64,000 nucleotides of DNA. Origin: Paramarasmius palmivorus. Lineage: Eukaryota; Basidiomycota; Agaricomycetes; Agaricales; Marasmiaceae. The translations under genes were made by a program, and so were the position numbers. A model generated the notes under the pieces. It searched no databases. It saw only the letters and a list, made by a program, of their open reading frames with translations, and was not told where the DNA came from. How positions within the stretch are numbered: position 1 is the stretch's first letter; every line of letters starts with the position of its first letter. The stretch is from the NCBI GenBank assembly GCA_037176845.1, contig JAYKXP010000158.1, forward strand, positions 37,028 through 101,027, read 5' to 3'. This document shows positions 10,007 to 22,903 of the stretch, piece by piece.

Positions 10007-13000
10007 CTAAGCCGCGGTCCTACTCGGGTTTCTTGCCAATACTTGACCAGCACTTTGAGCTTGGTGGCTGCTGAAGCGCTGCAACTCCTCGGGCTTGATA
10101 GAGACACGCCCCCCAAATCCGACCTTGCGTGCCGCCCGTCTGAGGAAGCCAACCCGATTGGAGTACAGAGATTCGTGGATGGAAGCAGCACGAGATTGAG
10201 TACGAGTGATAGGAACGCCGTCGCCCACACGGGCTGCGGCCTTGGCGGCAGCAGCTTGACGGCGTTGACGGAGGTACTTGATGACAGTAGCCTTCATGGC
10301 AAACTTGATCCAGTCGAGAGGAATGAACCAGATGATGTTCTACACATCAAACGTTAGCTTACAGTAGTAAAATAGGAAATAAAACAGCGTACCCAGACCC
10401 AAACGATACCAATCCAGCCTCCGGAAATACTGTGAATGTTGGTGAAACCCCAGTCACCGTACGCGGCAATGATCGAAGAAATCAATTGAGCAACACAGAA
10501 GGCACCCATGAGAGCAAACGAAGGTCGCTCCATGAAGAAAAATCCATGTGAACGTGTGACGAAGATAAGGGCCTGGGAGATGATAGCGACTTGAAGGTAA
10601 ACGACCATGTGAAGGGAACGATCGTTGGCCTGGACAGGAATGGTCTCGAGACTGACACCGAACTTGTCCTGGAAGAAGGTGGTCTCCAAGATGACGACCA
10701 CGAGAATGATCCTGTGCACAAGTCAATATAAGTCGCTACAATGGAAGTGAAGACGTACGTGGAAACAGTGAGGTAGATACCATAAGCGACAGCAAAGGCA
10801 AAGATCTCTGCCAGATCCCAACTATCCGGTGTGTTGGACGGCAGTACACGATCGACGGACAAGGTCATGATGGTACCATCGTTGAGCAGGGCAATGATCA
10901 GAATCATGAAGGGAGGGAAGTCAAATTGGTAGGCAAAGGCAAGGATGGCGAAGCAGACGACGATACGGATGGTAACAGCACAAGCGTAGATTGAGTAGTT
11001 CCTCATACGCTGGAAGATGATACGAGAACCGCGAATGGCATGCACGATGGTAGAGAGACCAGGCTCAGTGAGCACAATATCTGCAGCACCACGAGCAGCA
11101 TCGGTAGCACCCTCGACGGCAATGCCGACATTGGCACGAGATAAGGCAGGAGCGTCGTTAGCACCGTCACCAGTCATGGCACAAAGGTGTCCAAGACCCT
11201 GGAGACGTTTGACGATCTCATACTTGTGTTCGGGGAACACGCCAGCGAAACCATCGGCATCTAAAATCATCTCATCCAATGAGCCATGCTTTCCACCTGG
11301 AGCAGGTCCATCCTTCAAGACCTTGGCGGGGTACATGTGGTCACCGAGACCAAGACGACGGCCAGTTTCTTTCGCAATGGCGAGCTGATCACCGGTCACC
11401 ATCTTGACTTTAACGCCGAGAGCAATGGCATCGTCGATGGTCTGCTTGGTATCGTCACGAGGGGGATCGAAGATGGCGAGCAATCCAATGAGCTCGAAGC
11501 CATTGCCCTCAGCCTCAGGATCATCACCGTCAAGCTCCTCGTAGGCAACAGCCAACGCACGAAGTCCACGGGTAGCGTATTCCTCAACGTCGGCTTCAAG
11601 CTTGTTCTCAAGCTCCTCGGTCTTGTTACGGGTGCAAAGCTCGATGATGATACCAGTCATACCCTTGGTAACACGCTTGAGCTTGCCAGTCGCCTCCTCG
11701 CGGTAGGTGATCTCGGTACGTTTGTCGACTGGGTTGAAAGGCTTGAAATCGAGAAGCTTAATGCCGGCGCGGGCCCTGGCTACGTCGCCTAGTGCCTGAA
11801 CAACGGACGCGTCGATCGCATCCTGATTCTCGGTACGGGAAGCATAGGCAGCGAGGAGGATGACATCGTCCGCGGAGAAGGGGCCGTAGGTACGGATGGT
11901 GTTCCTATCGATAGTTAGCTTGTTGGTAGTAAGAGTACCGGTCTTGTCGGAACAGAGGATGGTGACACCAGCCAACTCTTCGATAGCTGTGATACGAGTG
12001 ACGATAGCCTTATGTTTGGCGAGCTGCTGAGCACCGACGGCGAGGGTGACGGACAACACAGTGGGCATGGCAATGGGGATACCACCGATCAAGAGGACAA
12101 GGATGTTGTCGAGACCACGACGGTAGCTGTAATGGAAGGCGGGATACAAAATGACGATTTCGAGGACGACGAAAAGACCAATGGACACCAAACAGAAGGA
12201 ACCAATTTGAGCCAAGATCTTCTGTAAGTGACCGGTGGTATCGTCATCTTGACCAACAAGCGAGGCCGCACGACCGAAGAAAGTGTTGGCACCAGTGGAG
12301 ATGACAACACCCTCGGCTTCACCCTGTTTGCAAGTGGAACCACTGAAACGGAAGGTTAATTTCGGCCCCGGAAAGTGCCAAACCGGAAGAACAACTCACG
12401 AGAAACATTGATCTCCCGCCTTCTTGGCCTGAGGAAGCGATTCACCAGTGAGGGCGGCTTGGTCAATAGAGACGTTGATGGCCTCAGTGAGACGAGAGTC
12501 GGCGGGGACAATGTCACCAATCTTGAAGGAAATCATGTCACCAGGAACCAATTCTGAGGACTCTATCTCGGACCATTGTCCATTGCGCTTAACTTTGGCC
12601 TTGGGTGCGAGAGAGTCCATCAGAGCCTTGACAGCATTTCCAGCGTTACGCTCTTCGTAGAAACCGATGAGGGAGTTGACGAAGAGCAGGAGAACGATAC
12701 CGACAAAATCGGGCCAGTCTGGGGGTCTGCCTCCACCATTGGACAGGACGATAGCGACAAGAGCAGCACCCTCCATGACCCAGGAAAGAGGATTCCACAT
12801 GAAACCCAAGAACTACAAAGGAATACTTAGCAGAGGTAACAATACCACAGAAATAGTATTCACCTGTAGGAAAGGATTCTGTTCTTCGGCCTCCAGCTTG
12901 TTGGGTCCGAACAGTTCAAGACGGCGCTTTGCCTCGTCCTGTGAGAGACCTTCCTCGTCGCATTGAAGCAACTTGAAGACGTCGTCAATGACAATGGTCT

Positions 13001-13316
13001 CTAGATCCACTTTTTCTTTGTCGTAAAGATCCTCAGCACGAAGTTGTATCTAGATGAGAGTGAGACGCGAAGCTCAGGTCAAAAAGTGTTGTAAACGCAC
13101 AGTTGACATGTCTACATTAGCATCTGAAGAATCAAGCGTAAAAGAAAGTCAGGAATAACGGCGAGTATCAGGATAAACAATCCACGTACGGGTAGGAGCT
13201 TCATTGTCATGTTCAAAGTCCTTGTATTCCCTCTTCTTTTTTTCCGGCTCAGTGTTGGCGGTTGGAGTAGGGTTCTCGCCCTGTGGGCCGGGTTCCTTTT
13301 CAACGTTGGATGCCAT
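10007..13316 (-). CDS. PMA1: Plasma-membrane H+-ATPase (P3A-type proton pump)
   Basis: Seven exons (13316-13190, 13123-13101, 13049-12864, 12812-12400, 12342-10759, 10711-10393, 10339-10007) join in frame to about 994 residues, the usual size. It pumps protons out of the cell using ATP and so sets the membrane potential and internal pH. Visible marks are the actuator-loop LTGES, the phosphorylation site [13 protein letters not shown] (Asp is acylated), and [11 protein letters not shown] of the hinge. Hydrophobic helices flank these. The C-terminal tail has RTQSRAAS and [18 protein letters not shown], the kind of Ser/Thr- and Arg-rich autoinhibitory segment that is phosphorylated in fungal pumps. 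The start is the first ATG of the Glu/Lys-rich N-terminal tail; exon 2 is only 23 bases. No frame damage was found. Confidence 0.96.
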
Positions 13317-14115
13317 AGTCTAGAAGGAGGCTTTCGCCTAGGATGATGAAGAGGTCACGAAAAGGGAGAAGCCCTCAAAGGACACTACGCTGTTGAGGAG
13401 AACAACACAGAAAGTGGTGGTGAGAGAAGGAAATGTAGTCGGATTCCGGGGCGAGTTATGTGCCCTTTTACCTGGTAACAGTGCCAAACAAAGAAAGTCC
13501 GCGAAAGCGTAAACCCGCTCTTCAAATTGTGCTCCATCCCAAGCCCGGACTATACACACCTTCTCTCCGCTCTACAGCCGTGGAGTTTACAGATGAGAAG
13601 GCCCAGGGTGATTCTACTCACAGCCTGTTTCAATGAAGATGTCGGAAAACCCAATACATGTTCTCTTCCTGTTCGTTCCGGCAATGCGGGAGTTACAAAA
13701 ATAACTTCCGGTTGCAAAGTCCAATCAGGACTTTGGCATTCAATGCGGCCTTTTCCTTCCTCCCACAGTGGACCCACACATACATGTTTTCAGAGCATTC
13801 AGATGTCCAGAAGGTGTCCCTCGCTCTGCTGATCTAAAGACCTGAAGACTACTGAGGCAACGCGCAATACGCGCGCTCAAGTGCCTAAATTTGGCTTGTA
13901 TAGACGCTCTCCGAATCCTTCGGCGATACGAGGACTTCGCGTGCACGAAGTTGGTTACCCGTCGTCAGGATGAATTTAGGCCCACAAATTCATTATTACA
14001 TATAGCGACACTCCACAATCGCGTTCATAAAGACAAAATGATTCAAGAATAGCGAAAACACAGCAAGGCCAAGAAATAGAGTAAGCGATACCATAAAGTC
14101 CCTCAGTCCTCATGA
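13317..14115. other. Upstream region of PMA1; no gene seen
   Basis: The roughly 800 bases between the PMA1 start and the end of the DUF3433 gene should hold the PMA1 promoter. Short chance open frames occur on both strands, but none has family resemblance. No clear TATA box was recognised. Confidence 0.5.
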
Positions 14116-16985
14116 TTACTCCCTAGGGCTCTTCGGACTCCTCAACCCTGCACCTTCCTCGCCCCTGAACACCGAAATCCTCCGACCACCTCTTTGTAAT
14201 GCCTCAAACACACTCTTCCTTCGTCCCACCAAATCAACCTGTGTCGGCGTACTCGCATACTCATACCCGTCTTCGCCCTCCATCACAATCTTCATCGTCT
14301 TGGGATCGATTCTAAACTTCTTACTCTTCAACATCTTCTTCATCTCATCCTCATCTGCTGAGCCACCACCTAGACCAGACAAGAGCTGTCCCATGCCTGT
14401 TTGTCCACCAATGGAGACGGCCGAAGCGATGGTACCGGGTTCATGACGTAGGCGGAGATTGCGGCGTTCGTGACGGTGGACAATATGTACGCAGCAGGCG
14501 ACGATGGAGACGGTTATGAGGCCCGCAGCAAGGAGGTGAACTGCGACAGAACTGTATGGATAGAAAGAGTCAGCACTTTGTAAAGCGGATGTTGGAGTTG
14601 ATGCTACCTCAAAAACAGCCTCTTGACTGTCGTCTTGATGCCCACCGTAATGCTCTCCTGCGCAGGTACAAAGTAGATGTCCCTAGCAAGTAGAGACAGG
14701 TATATAGTCTGCAAGTCACGTCCTTCAGCACAGTCAAGTAGCAAAATCAGAGTAATACTCACATATACGCCCGTACTCAAACCAACAAATCGATCCGCCG
14801 CGAAACTCCCCTCGATACCCTCAGGACTCTCTACAGCTCGTTGGAAGATCGCTGCGGGCATGGTCAACTGAATAGCTTGCTTCCTGCTATTGATGGTCCT
14901 AAAATCTCATGTCAGAGAGGCATCGTACAGGAGTAGAGAAAACATACGAGTCACTGTCGGTGACGTTTGCAGGGAAATCAATCCCATTATACGCTCGACT
15001 TTGGAGCGTGTCCAGACTCGCCGCTTGAGACGAAAAGTTGCTAAGAGGACCCTGCTCGACAACCTTTGTAACATTCCCACTTCCCAAATCAATAGTGACC
15101 GCGACATCGAAGAGTTGGAATCTGGGGGTACAAATCGTCGCAGAAGATCGGGCACTGGGTTGGTACCTAGAAACACAACCTCTTAAGCCAATGTTCGTGA
15201 GATACAACAAAGAATACGCACGTAAAGAACCAAAATACCACTGGTCTGAACTGCGGTTCTACATTCGCAAATTCGCCAGAAGTGCAATTTGCCGCAGTAG
15301 CACCAAAGAGATTTGGGCCTGTCCTCGAAACAGTCCAGTTCAAACCGCATCCGTCTCTTTCAACACTGTTGTTCCACTCTCCGTTTCCGCCAACCTGCAC
15401 CATGGTCGGTTCGACAGGTTGACAGCCGGGGTCGGTCTTGATTGCAGTAGCGTTGACAAATATGGATGTTCCATTACGAGTCACATCGGGCATCTATGCG
15501 GCAGCAGTTAGATAGGAATGGAGGCAAAAAGCATAAGACCCACATCAAACTGCATGATTGTGTACAACCCATTAGTGAATGCGGGCTGCGGAAGATTAAA
15601 CAAGGCTGTAGCGCCTGCAAAGCCTGCACTGGACAAGAACGCTATTCAAGGTGTTGAGGTGAGTGTACAGCGGATCATGAGAACGAGTCCATACCAGTCA
15701 GGTCACTGAATGCAGCATTTTGATTCAAGCCCAGGATGGTCTTAGTGTTTACTGTTGCATCTACAACAATGACGGATCAGGAATCTGTCAAAGACGGGAC
15801 CTATTCTGCTCACCTGGTAAACTCCACCAAGTGTCCCTGACGTTCAGTAAAGCAGCCGAGAGGGGTTGGAAAGAAAGACTGGTGAGCAGCATCAAAGATG
15901 CCAAAAAGACTGTGAAATGCCGATTGGATAATGCATGAATCCAGACGACAAAATTACTAGAAGCACGACTGAGATCGGGAATGTATAATGTTAGAAAGTC
16001 AAACATACTTGGTTCGGGTATAGTCTAACAACAAGCTTCGATGAGGCGGGGAATCTCCATGAACCAAATCGACATATGGCTGGAATGGACTTCATTAGCA
16101 CAACACTAGAAGGCATTCGACGTGTCAAACCAAACTCGCCTGCATCTTCTTGATTTCGATGTCGGTCCAGGTCCACATGGCCACAATCTAATAATACCAA
16201 GTTAGCGACCCACGAGTTGAAATGTTCCTTTGGGGACCTACAAACATCGCCACTATTACGGGCGGCAGTGTCTGAAGACATCAATTAGTCGGTGAAGCCG
16301 GTGGTGATGGACAAGGTAAGAGCGCACATAAACGTAATGCCAGACACTTGCTTGGTTATTCGTTGGGTCTCCTCTGACAGCGAAACCTGGAACATAAGCG
16401 TGAGCTTCGATCAAATAGCTGCGATGCATGCTGAACACACCGTTGTTTTTGTTACTGAAATGGAGTGCGACCTCCAATCCAATCGCGAGAAGGATAAGTA
16501 TGACGACAAAGGTAAGCCAAAACCAAGGTCTGAGAGGCAGGGGTATCCATGGTTTTCCCGCTCGGTCATCTAAATGAGGCATTGATCTGTATCGAACGCT
16601 CAACATGAAGATGAGAACGTACCTTTACCCTTTGGTGCATCCCAACTCTTCCTCTTGTCCTCACTTGGATAATTGGCAAATTGAACGTGAGCATCTGAAT
16701 GCGAGTCGAGCAAGCGTTGGTTGGGTGTCCCAGGCGGGGAGTCCGGTGGTTGCTGCGATAATGTCAGTGAAATGAAGCGAGTCGACGGATATGGGAGTCT
16801 CTGCTTACCGGGGGATACTGAGGGGTCGTAGGGGTCGTTGGCATTGCAGCGCCCCTGGGAAGAGACTGAGCGACTGAGGTGGTCTTGTTTTCGAGTGCAC
16901 CGTTCTCGTCTGCCACGGTTGTCATCTCAGAGTTGTAGGAATGGCCAGCCCGCTGCTGCGCGGGATGAGTGGGCGAGGAAGACAT
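14116..16985 (-). CDS. DUF3433-family multi-pass membrane protein
   Basis: A gene of about 13 exons starting MSSSPTHPAQQ at 16985 and ending at a TAA at 14116. After a Pro-rich cytoplasmic N-terminus comes a first membrane helix (FWLTFVVILILLAIGLEV). Next is the DUF3433 signature region (LPPVIVAMF, then MWTWTDIEIKKMQPYVDL, then RSLLLDYTRT) with a further hydrophobic pair ending LSFQPLSAALLNV. A large extracytoplasmic loop carries paired Cys and many N-x-S/T sites. A last helix near HLLAAGLITVSIVACCV is followed by a basic cytoplasmic tail. Family members occur widely in fungi and their function is not established. The intron at 16139-16080 begins GC instead of GT (CAG|GCGAGT). The frame is intact throughout. 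Exon borders in the middle of the gene are predictions. Confidence 0.8.
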
Positions 16986-19346
16986 GCGGGATGGGCGTTT
17001 GGTCGTGAAGGGTTCGTGAAAAGATGGCCGCCAATGCCGTACAAGAAGACTTGTTGATGAGAGATGGAATCTCGGTTGGGGGACCTGGCAGGGCAGATAT
17101 TGAGGATTTAAGAGATTTTTGACAACAAAGGAGATGAGATATGGGCTATCAGATGCTTGATGCGCTCGGCACCGTCCTTGAAGACGTGGGGACCACGATG
17201 CGAAAAAGACAGCATGAGGCGCCGTTTGAGGTTTTATAAGAACAAAGAAAGCAAGGAACGTGTCCCAAGACACCGCCCGCAATATTAGCGCTGGCTACCG
17301 GGCATAGCCACAACGGCTTCCTCGGTTGGTAAACAAGAGATTGAGTGAGACATGACTGTGAAGCACACAGCCATCTACTGTCGAGCTCCCAGCTTTTTTG
17401 AAGGAAGAGTCGAAACGGGAGGGACGATTTGAAGTTTGAACGAGGCTCTCATGTTTCTCGCGCAATATAGACGCGACTCTTTTCGCCATGACCACCATCG
17501 TCTTTCTTCGAGCAAACCTCCAGCGAAATCCACAAACTCGACTCGACCCAAAACAAGTGCGATCTCCGAGGAGAATTGAATGGTAATATTATTGGTGAGT
17601 CCTACAGCCTCCTACATACAGCGTGTAGCCGAAACTCAAAAATCGCTAGACCAGCAGCAACCTATTAACCCGACTTGACATCGTCACACTTCAGCTCCGT
17701 TGCTCTCGAACCTTCTGGGTGTGGAGTCTTAACGCGTAACCTGCATCCCCTATCAGCCCGTCACCCACTACTGTATTCATGATACCCCATTTCAAATGTG
17801 TCTCCAGTGCGTGTTCAACGGGCCGTGCACCACACTCTGCAGCAACCAATTTCCTTCGTTTCCATCTGAACAGGCCTTGTATTCCTGCATAAAGGAACGA
17901 AAATGCTGCGACGGTAAATCTCAAGAGCGTTGAAAACGGAGAGGCTCTGATTACACGACATGGTTTCAGACGAGGTAGTCAAACTTACTAGATTGTTTGC
18001 AAAAGGCACTGAGCACTCAATAGAACCTTTTCTCGGCTTTTGTCAAACTTGGACAAGTTTCATACTCGAAAAAGAACACATTTGACTCCATTCTATCGAT
18101 CAAGGAAACGGTACACTGCAATTGAACTTGCGACCCGTTGGTGAGCTCAACTTAAACGTTTTACAGGCTTATCTTCCTGACTAGACATTTCTCCCTTCCC
18201 TTTAAGGCGCATTTCCCGAAAAAACGATCACGTCTCAAGAGTATGACACAGCCGAAAACAAAGCCCTATATCAATCATCCCCGCGACTTTCTCTCGCATC
18301 TCTGTTTTTTCACAGTAGAATAACATTGAGGCGCGGACGTCTGAATAGCTAGTGTAGACGGCCACCGGCGTTTCCGCATATCAAGACGAGATGTTAGTCC
18401 TTTGTCGCTGAATACGTGCGCACTTTCACCTGTTCCTCTTCGGGAGTACTCACCTTATGGCTCACAGCTACCTAACCTGACGTATGCAATAGTATCCAAT
18501 CTGTTATAAACGAATATCATGATGGCTTAAGGGATGAAATTGTAGGTACGATGAAAGTGTCAGAGATGGGAAGGTTAGCTGGGCTTCGCTTTGGTATGAA
18601 TAGTCTCTGGGATCCATTAACCCGCAAATTATCCACGCCCTTGATGTATCCATCCTCTTCATCGTTCCTTATCAATCTTCCCGTTTGTAACCGAATCTCG
18701 TTCAGAAACTGATTCTACCTAATTGGAAATAGGTACTACCATACTACCATTTAAAGTTGGTGAAAGCAGGAGCATACTAGTCAAAGATGCGCCCAGATTT
18801 CTCCAAAGCCACTTCCGATATCCCGATGGGTGCTCAGCTGTGCCGCTATAACACAATTGAACGTAAATGCGAGGATATACGCAGGTGCGAGTGTAGTCTT
18901 GGGAAGAGGTCATGCGGGGGAATCTCGGATAAATTATTGGCCGTTTCCTCAACGCCACTTCAACCAACCATACCTCAAAATCTAGTGCCACAGTCATTCA
19001 TGAATTTTGTTTCAACAAACTCTGAGGCTCAATAAATATATGTCAGAGCCCTGTGCGTCCGTACATACTGGCTGTGGAGCTTTACCTGCAGGTACCTTTG
19101 GCTTTCTTTTCTTGTCCCCATCTGTTGGCTGAATTCACTCCTCTCCAATCTGTAGATCCAGCAATATCACTTGACCGACCTCATGGCCATGTCACTTGTT
19201 CATCCCTTCTGAGAAAACCTTGAGTATTATACAAGCGTAACTCACGTGCGGGAAAACCTCGGAGAAACTCATCTGAAGCCTTTTTAAACCTACATTTGCC
19301 CTTCTCCTGCCCCACAACCATTTCTTCTTTACCTTACACTTGTAAC
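16986..19346. other. Long intergenic region; no gene supported
   Basis: About 2.4 kb between two genes that point away from each other. It should contain both promoters. All open frames are short, overlap on opposite strands and lack recognisable motifs or splice-linked continuations. No RNA gene was recognised. Confidence 0.45.
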
Positions 19347-21134
19347 ATGGCTGCCTGGACACCCCGACCACCAAAGGCGAAGTATGGAGGCGACAATGAC
19401 AGGTCCTTCAACTGGGACTCGCCCAACAATCTTCCGCCGCGCTTCGTTGACCTGAAGAAGCAGCTGTGGAAGGACGAGCTCGTCGAGTCCTGGAACCAGG
19501 TTCTGGCGGCTCTTCACGAGAAGACGGAGCATGTCGCTAAACTTGGTGCAGATGTCAGTCGCGTTCTCTTGCAACCTCTGCTTGCTCGTCGTTGTTGATC
19601 ACTACATATCTAGGTCATACCTCGTGTCACTCATGCTGAGCTCGTACAAGGACTATCGCCAGAGAACTTGCAGAAGCTCGAGGATACTGGAGTTATTATC
19701 GTCACCGACTCGTTCACCGAGAAGGTTTGTTTTTCATCAACCGAGGTTCGAGGAACGCAAGGATACTAACAATTGTCGATGCAGCAAGCTCTGGACTGGA
19801 AACAGTCTGTCAGAGATTATGCCGCTATCAACAAGGAGCATCTCAAAGGCAAGTGTACGAAGCTTTCTTCGCCTGGAAAAATCTGACTTCTTGATAAATT
19901 AGGGTTTCCTGCTCACAACATCCAAATCTTTGAGTTGTACAACTCCCCTGCTCAGATCGAGGCGCGCACCCATCCGAACATGATCTCTACCCATAAGGCT
20001 CTTCTTTCCTTATTATACAACTCAATCCCCAAGAAATATGATGTCGACCTCCGTTACCCGCTTTCCTACTTCGACCGCCTTCGCATTCGACTTCCCGGGG
20101 ATACGACGTTCAAACTTGGACCTCACGTTGACGGCGGGTCTGTTGAACGTTGGGAGGACCCTGGCTATCGCGCTGTGTACCAGAAGATTCTCAGTGGTGG
20201 CAGTAGCTGGAAAGATTATGATCCATTTGATGTCAGTCAGAGAGCTGACGCGAAGCAGGATCTGTATCACGCTGCGTAAGCTCTACTTTGTATTCCCTTT
20301 CACAGCAATGACAGAAAGCTTGGACAGAAACACTTGTTCGATCTTCCGACCATGGCAAGGCTGGACTTCTCTCTCAAACACTGGTCCAAACGGAGGTACT
20401 CTGCGTGTTGTTCCTATCTTTAAAGAGATGTCTGCGTATATGATGCTTCGTCCGTTCTTCCGCCTCAAAGAAGGTGCTCCCCCCAAGTCTTTGAAGAGCG
20501 AAGATTGGGAGGTGGACTTGGAGACCAGCGCCTTCCCTGGGTGTATGACTGGTGACAAGCAGAAATTCACGAATGACACTCACCCGCATTTGAGGTTGGA
20601 TGAGACCTTGGTGGCAATACCAAAGGTACGACCAGGCGATCAAGTCTACTGTGAGTGCCGCTATCATCACCCATAAATGCATCCCCTAACATCGATTTTG
20701 TCAGGGTTCTGCGACATCCTTCATGCGGTAGAGTTCGAACATCAGGGTGCCGAAGACTCATCGGTGTTCTACATACCGGCAGTACCTCTAACTGTTTTGA
20801 AGTATGTCGCTATTTTTCCACCATGTCTCGAAGCTGAGTTCTCTCGAAAGTGCAACGTACCTTCGTGATCAGCGCGAAACCTTCAATGCCGGACTTCCCG
20901 CGCCGTGAGTTCTCACCGTCAGTGTCCCTACTTTAGTATTCACTGTCACCTGTTTACAGAGATTTTCCGTCTGGCGAGGGTGAATCGAAGTTCACCGGTC
21001 GTATTACTGAGAAAGACATCCCTCATTTTGAGGGTCGGCAAGCAATCGGCTTCGAGCGTTTTCATCCCGGAGATGACGCAAGCGAAGAAGAGATTGAGTT
21101 TTTTACTGCAGTGAACAAAGCGCTCGGCCTTTAG
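19347..21134 (+). CDS. DUF1479-family putative Fe(II)/2-oxoglutarate dioxygenase-like protein
   Basis: Eight exons: 19347-19553, 19614-19724, 19785-19848, 19903-20275, 20328-20650, 20705-20801, 20839-20904, and one ending with TAG at 21134. They give a protein beginning MAAWTPRPPKAKYGGDND. Features of the family are FVDLKKQLW near the start, GVIIVTDSF, the LGPHVDGGSVERWEDPGY segment with a likely metal-binding His-x-Asp, FRPWQGWTS, and WFCDILHAVEFEH with the second likely metal His. These proteins have the jelly-roll fold of 2-oxoglutarate oxygenases; substrates are generally unknown. The intron after exon 3 starts with GC (AAAG|GCAAGT), and it must be removed to keep the frame. The frame is intact. 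Confidence 0.85.
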
Positions 21135-22903
21135 AGCTTTAGCGCTTTAGCCTTTGATGATGATCGATGTTGACCTCATCGATCACGGCCTTCGATTTGC
21201 TTTGTCCGTCGCAAAACGTTCATGTATACTAACTGCACCATTTCTCGATGTTTGTTCTGCCAGTATGTTTTGTTGCGATCATGTAACGTCATCTAAACAG
21301 ATATATATCTTCTTCAAAAACACTTAGCGCTTTAGAAGCATGAAATAGGCTTGGATGATGTCACCCTGTACCCTGCAGCTCAAATCTCCCGCAAAGAAGA
21401 GACTCAAAGCGAAGAAAAGGTGTTTATAAGGCGATGGTCATATGCAGTCTTTGTGTCGCTCCACAGACCTTGTGGCTAGCTGGAGAAGAGAAGTTGATTA
21501 TACTGCATGACCACAACTAAGGCGATACTGTAGGATCGCTGAAGTTGTCAGACAAGGCATACGGCCGGGCTAGTAAAATGGGGGCTTTATAAAACGGATC
21601 TCTGCAACTATCGCATAGGCTGATGGAAATTACTCGCTCTTCTAGGACTGTGTGATTTGATTATCGCTCTACTGAGACGGACCACAAAGGCTTGGGATCC
21701 TTGCCATAGGTTTTGGTGAGGGACCTTTCTAATAAGAAGAGAATACTCGGCGAACGCAGTGCCGCGACTCGGAGCAAAATCGGTCCCTGCACCTTGCCGG
21801 CTTCTCTGTTGGCAGTGCCTTCTCCAACACCCTGACGTCGACCAGATTGCCCTATCGCATACTCGCTTTCCTGCCATGAACATTCATTAATTGACACCAG
21901 GTACATGCTCTAACTATTCGTGAAAGGAGAAGTTTCCACTTGGGCCCTTCTATTCATTCCCAAAGCTCGAACTTGAATGATTCGAGCTTGGGTCTATTTC
22001 TGCTGGATGAACGAGTGTGGCAAGGATGCGGCATGCGAAGTGAGTAAATGGACGTTCTTCGTAAATATGTAGACTGATCTTCTTGATAGAAGAGTTCCAC
22101 ACTAGGCCCAGCTCCCTTCTGTCCTTCGATTCCTTAATTAACACTTTCTCGGAAATTTTATGTTACCGCATCTACCCAGACCCGTATCATATGGCATTCA
22201 CCTTGTCATGGAGGGCGGAGCCTTGGACTGTCCTATAGGATATCGCTCAATTAGCAGCCATTCTACCTGCCAGCAAGTTGATTGTCCGGAATTCGAATCC
22301 CATCAAACGAAATTCACCGGTCGGTTTCTTTTCTCATTCTGTTCGGCCCTGGACGCGCATGTCCAATTACTCATAATTACTTCAGGCAAATACTATATTG
22401 GTACTTGGTTCATGTGCTCGACGTCCTTTTTCTTCTTCGGTTCACTAAGGAACACTGAACTTAGAAACGCTACATGTCTATCTTAAGCTCGCACCCCAAT
22501 ATCACATTTTCCCCGCATTTTTGACGCGTTAGTTCTGTCAAACATATTGGGATCCAGATTCGTGCTTGGAATTTGGACAGCAGCAATTCATTGCCACGAG
22601 TCACACGACATCCAGGGTTGGAGAAGATCAATCATCAGTCACTTTGCCATTAACATTCACCTTGTCTCCGCACGACGCTCTATCGCTATTCGGATTCGAT
22701 CGAGGAACCCCAAGGAACTCGACCTTTTCTAGCCATCCTGCCTGTCTTCAGATTGTCTTCCCGGTCCGCCTGACCTGCTATTCGTATCACGTCGAGAAGT
22801 CAAGATTTTGGATGCCATGATATCGTGATTGCCATCTTCTATTCAAGGCCGTCGTATAAAAGACTGTCGTTTCGACCTCTTTTTCCTCACAATCTACGCC
22901 ATC
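21135..22903. other. Intergenic; no gene seen
   Basis: About 1.8 kb between two plus-strand genes. Directly after the DUF1479 stop there is a small repetition of GCGCTTTAG/AGCTTTAGC, with another GCGCTTTAG near 21327. The open frames present have no family resemblance. The right end should hold the promoter of the oxygenase gene. Confidence 0.45.

Noticed and set aside
11286..11792. 168-codon plus-strand frame inside PMA1
   Set aside because: Antisense shadow of the highly biased PMA1 exon.
16986..17282. N-terminal extension of the DUF3433 protein
   Set aside because: The first residues of the open frame have no family match; MSSSPTHP fits the usual cytoplasmic start.
22236..22310. tRNA-like pattern (TCGCTCAATTAGCAG followed by GGAATTCGAATCCC)
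   Set aside because: Box A and box B resemblance only; the acceptor arm and anticodon stem do not pair.
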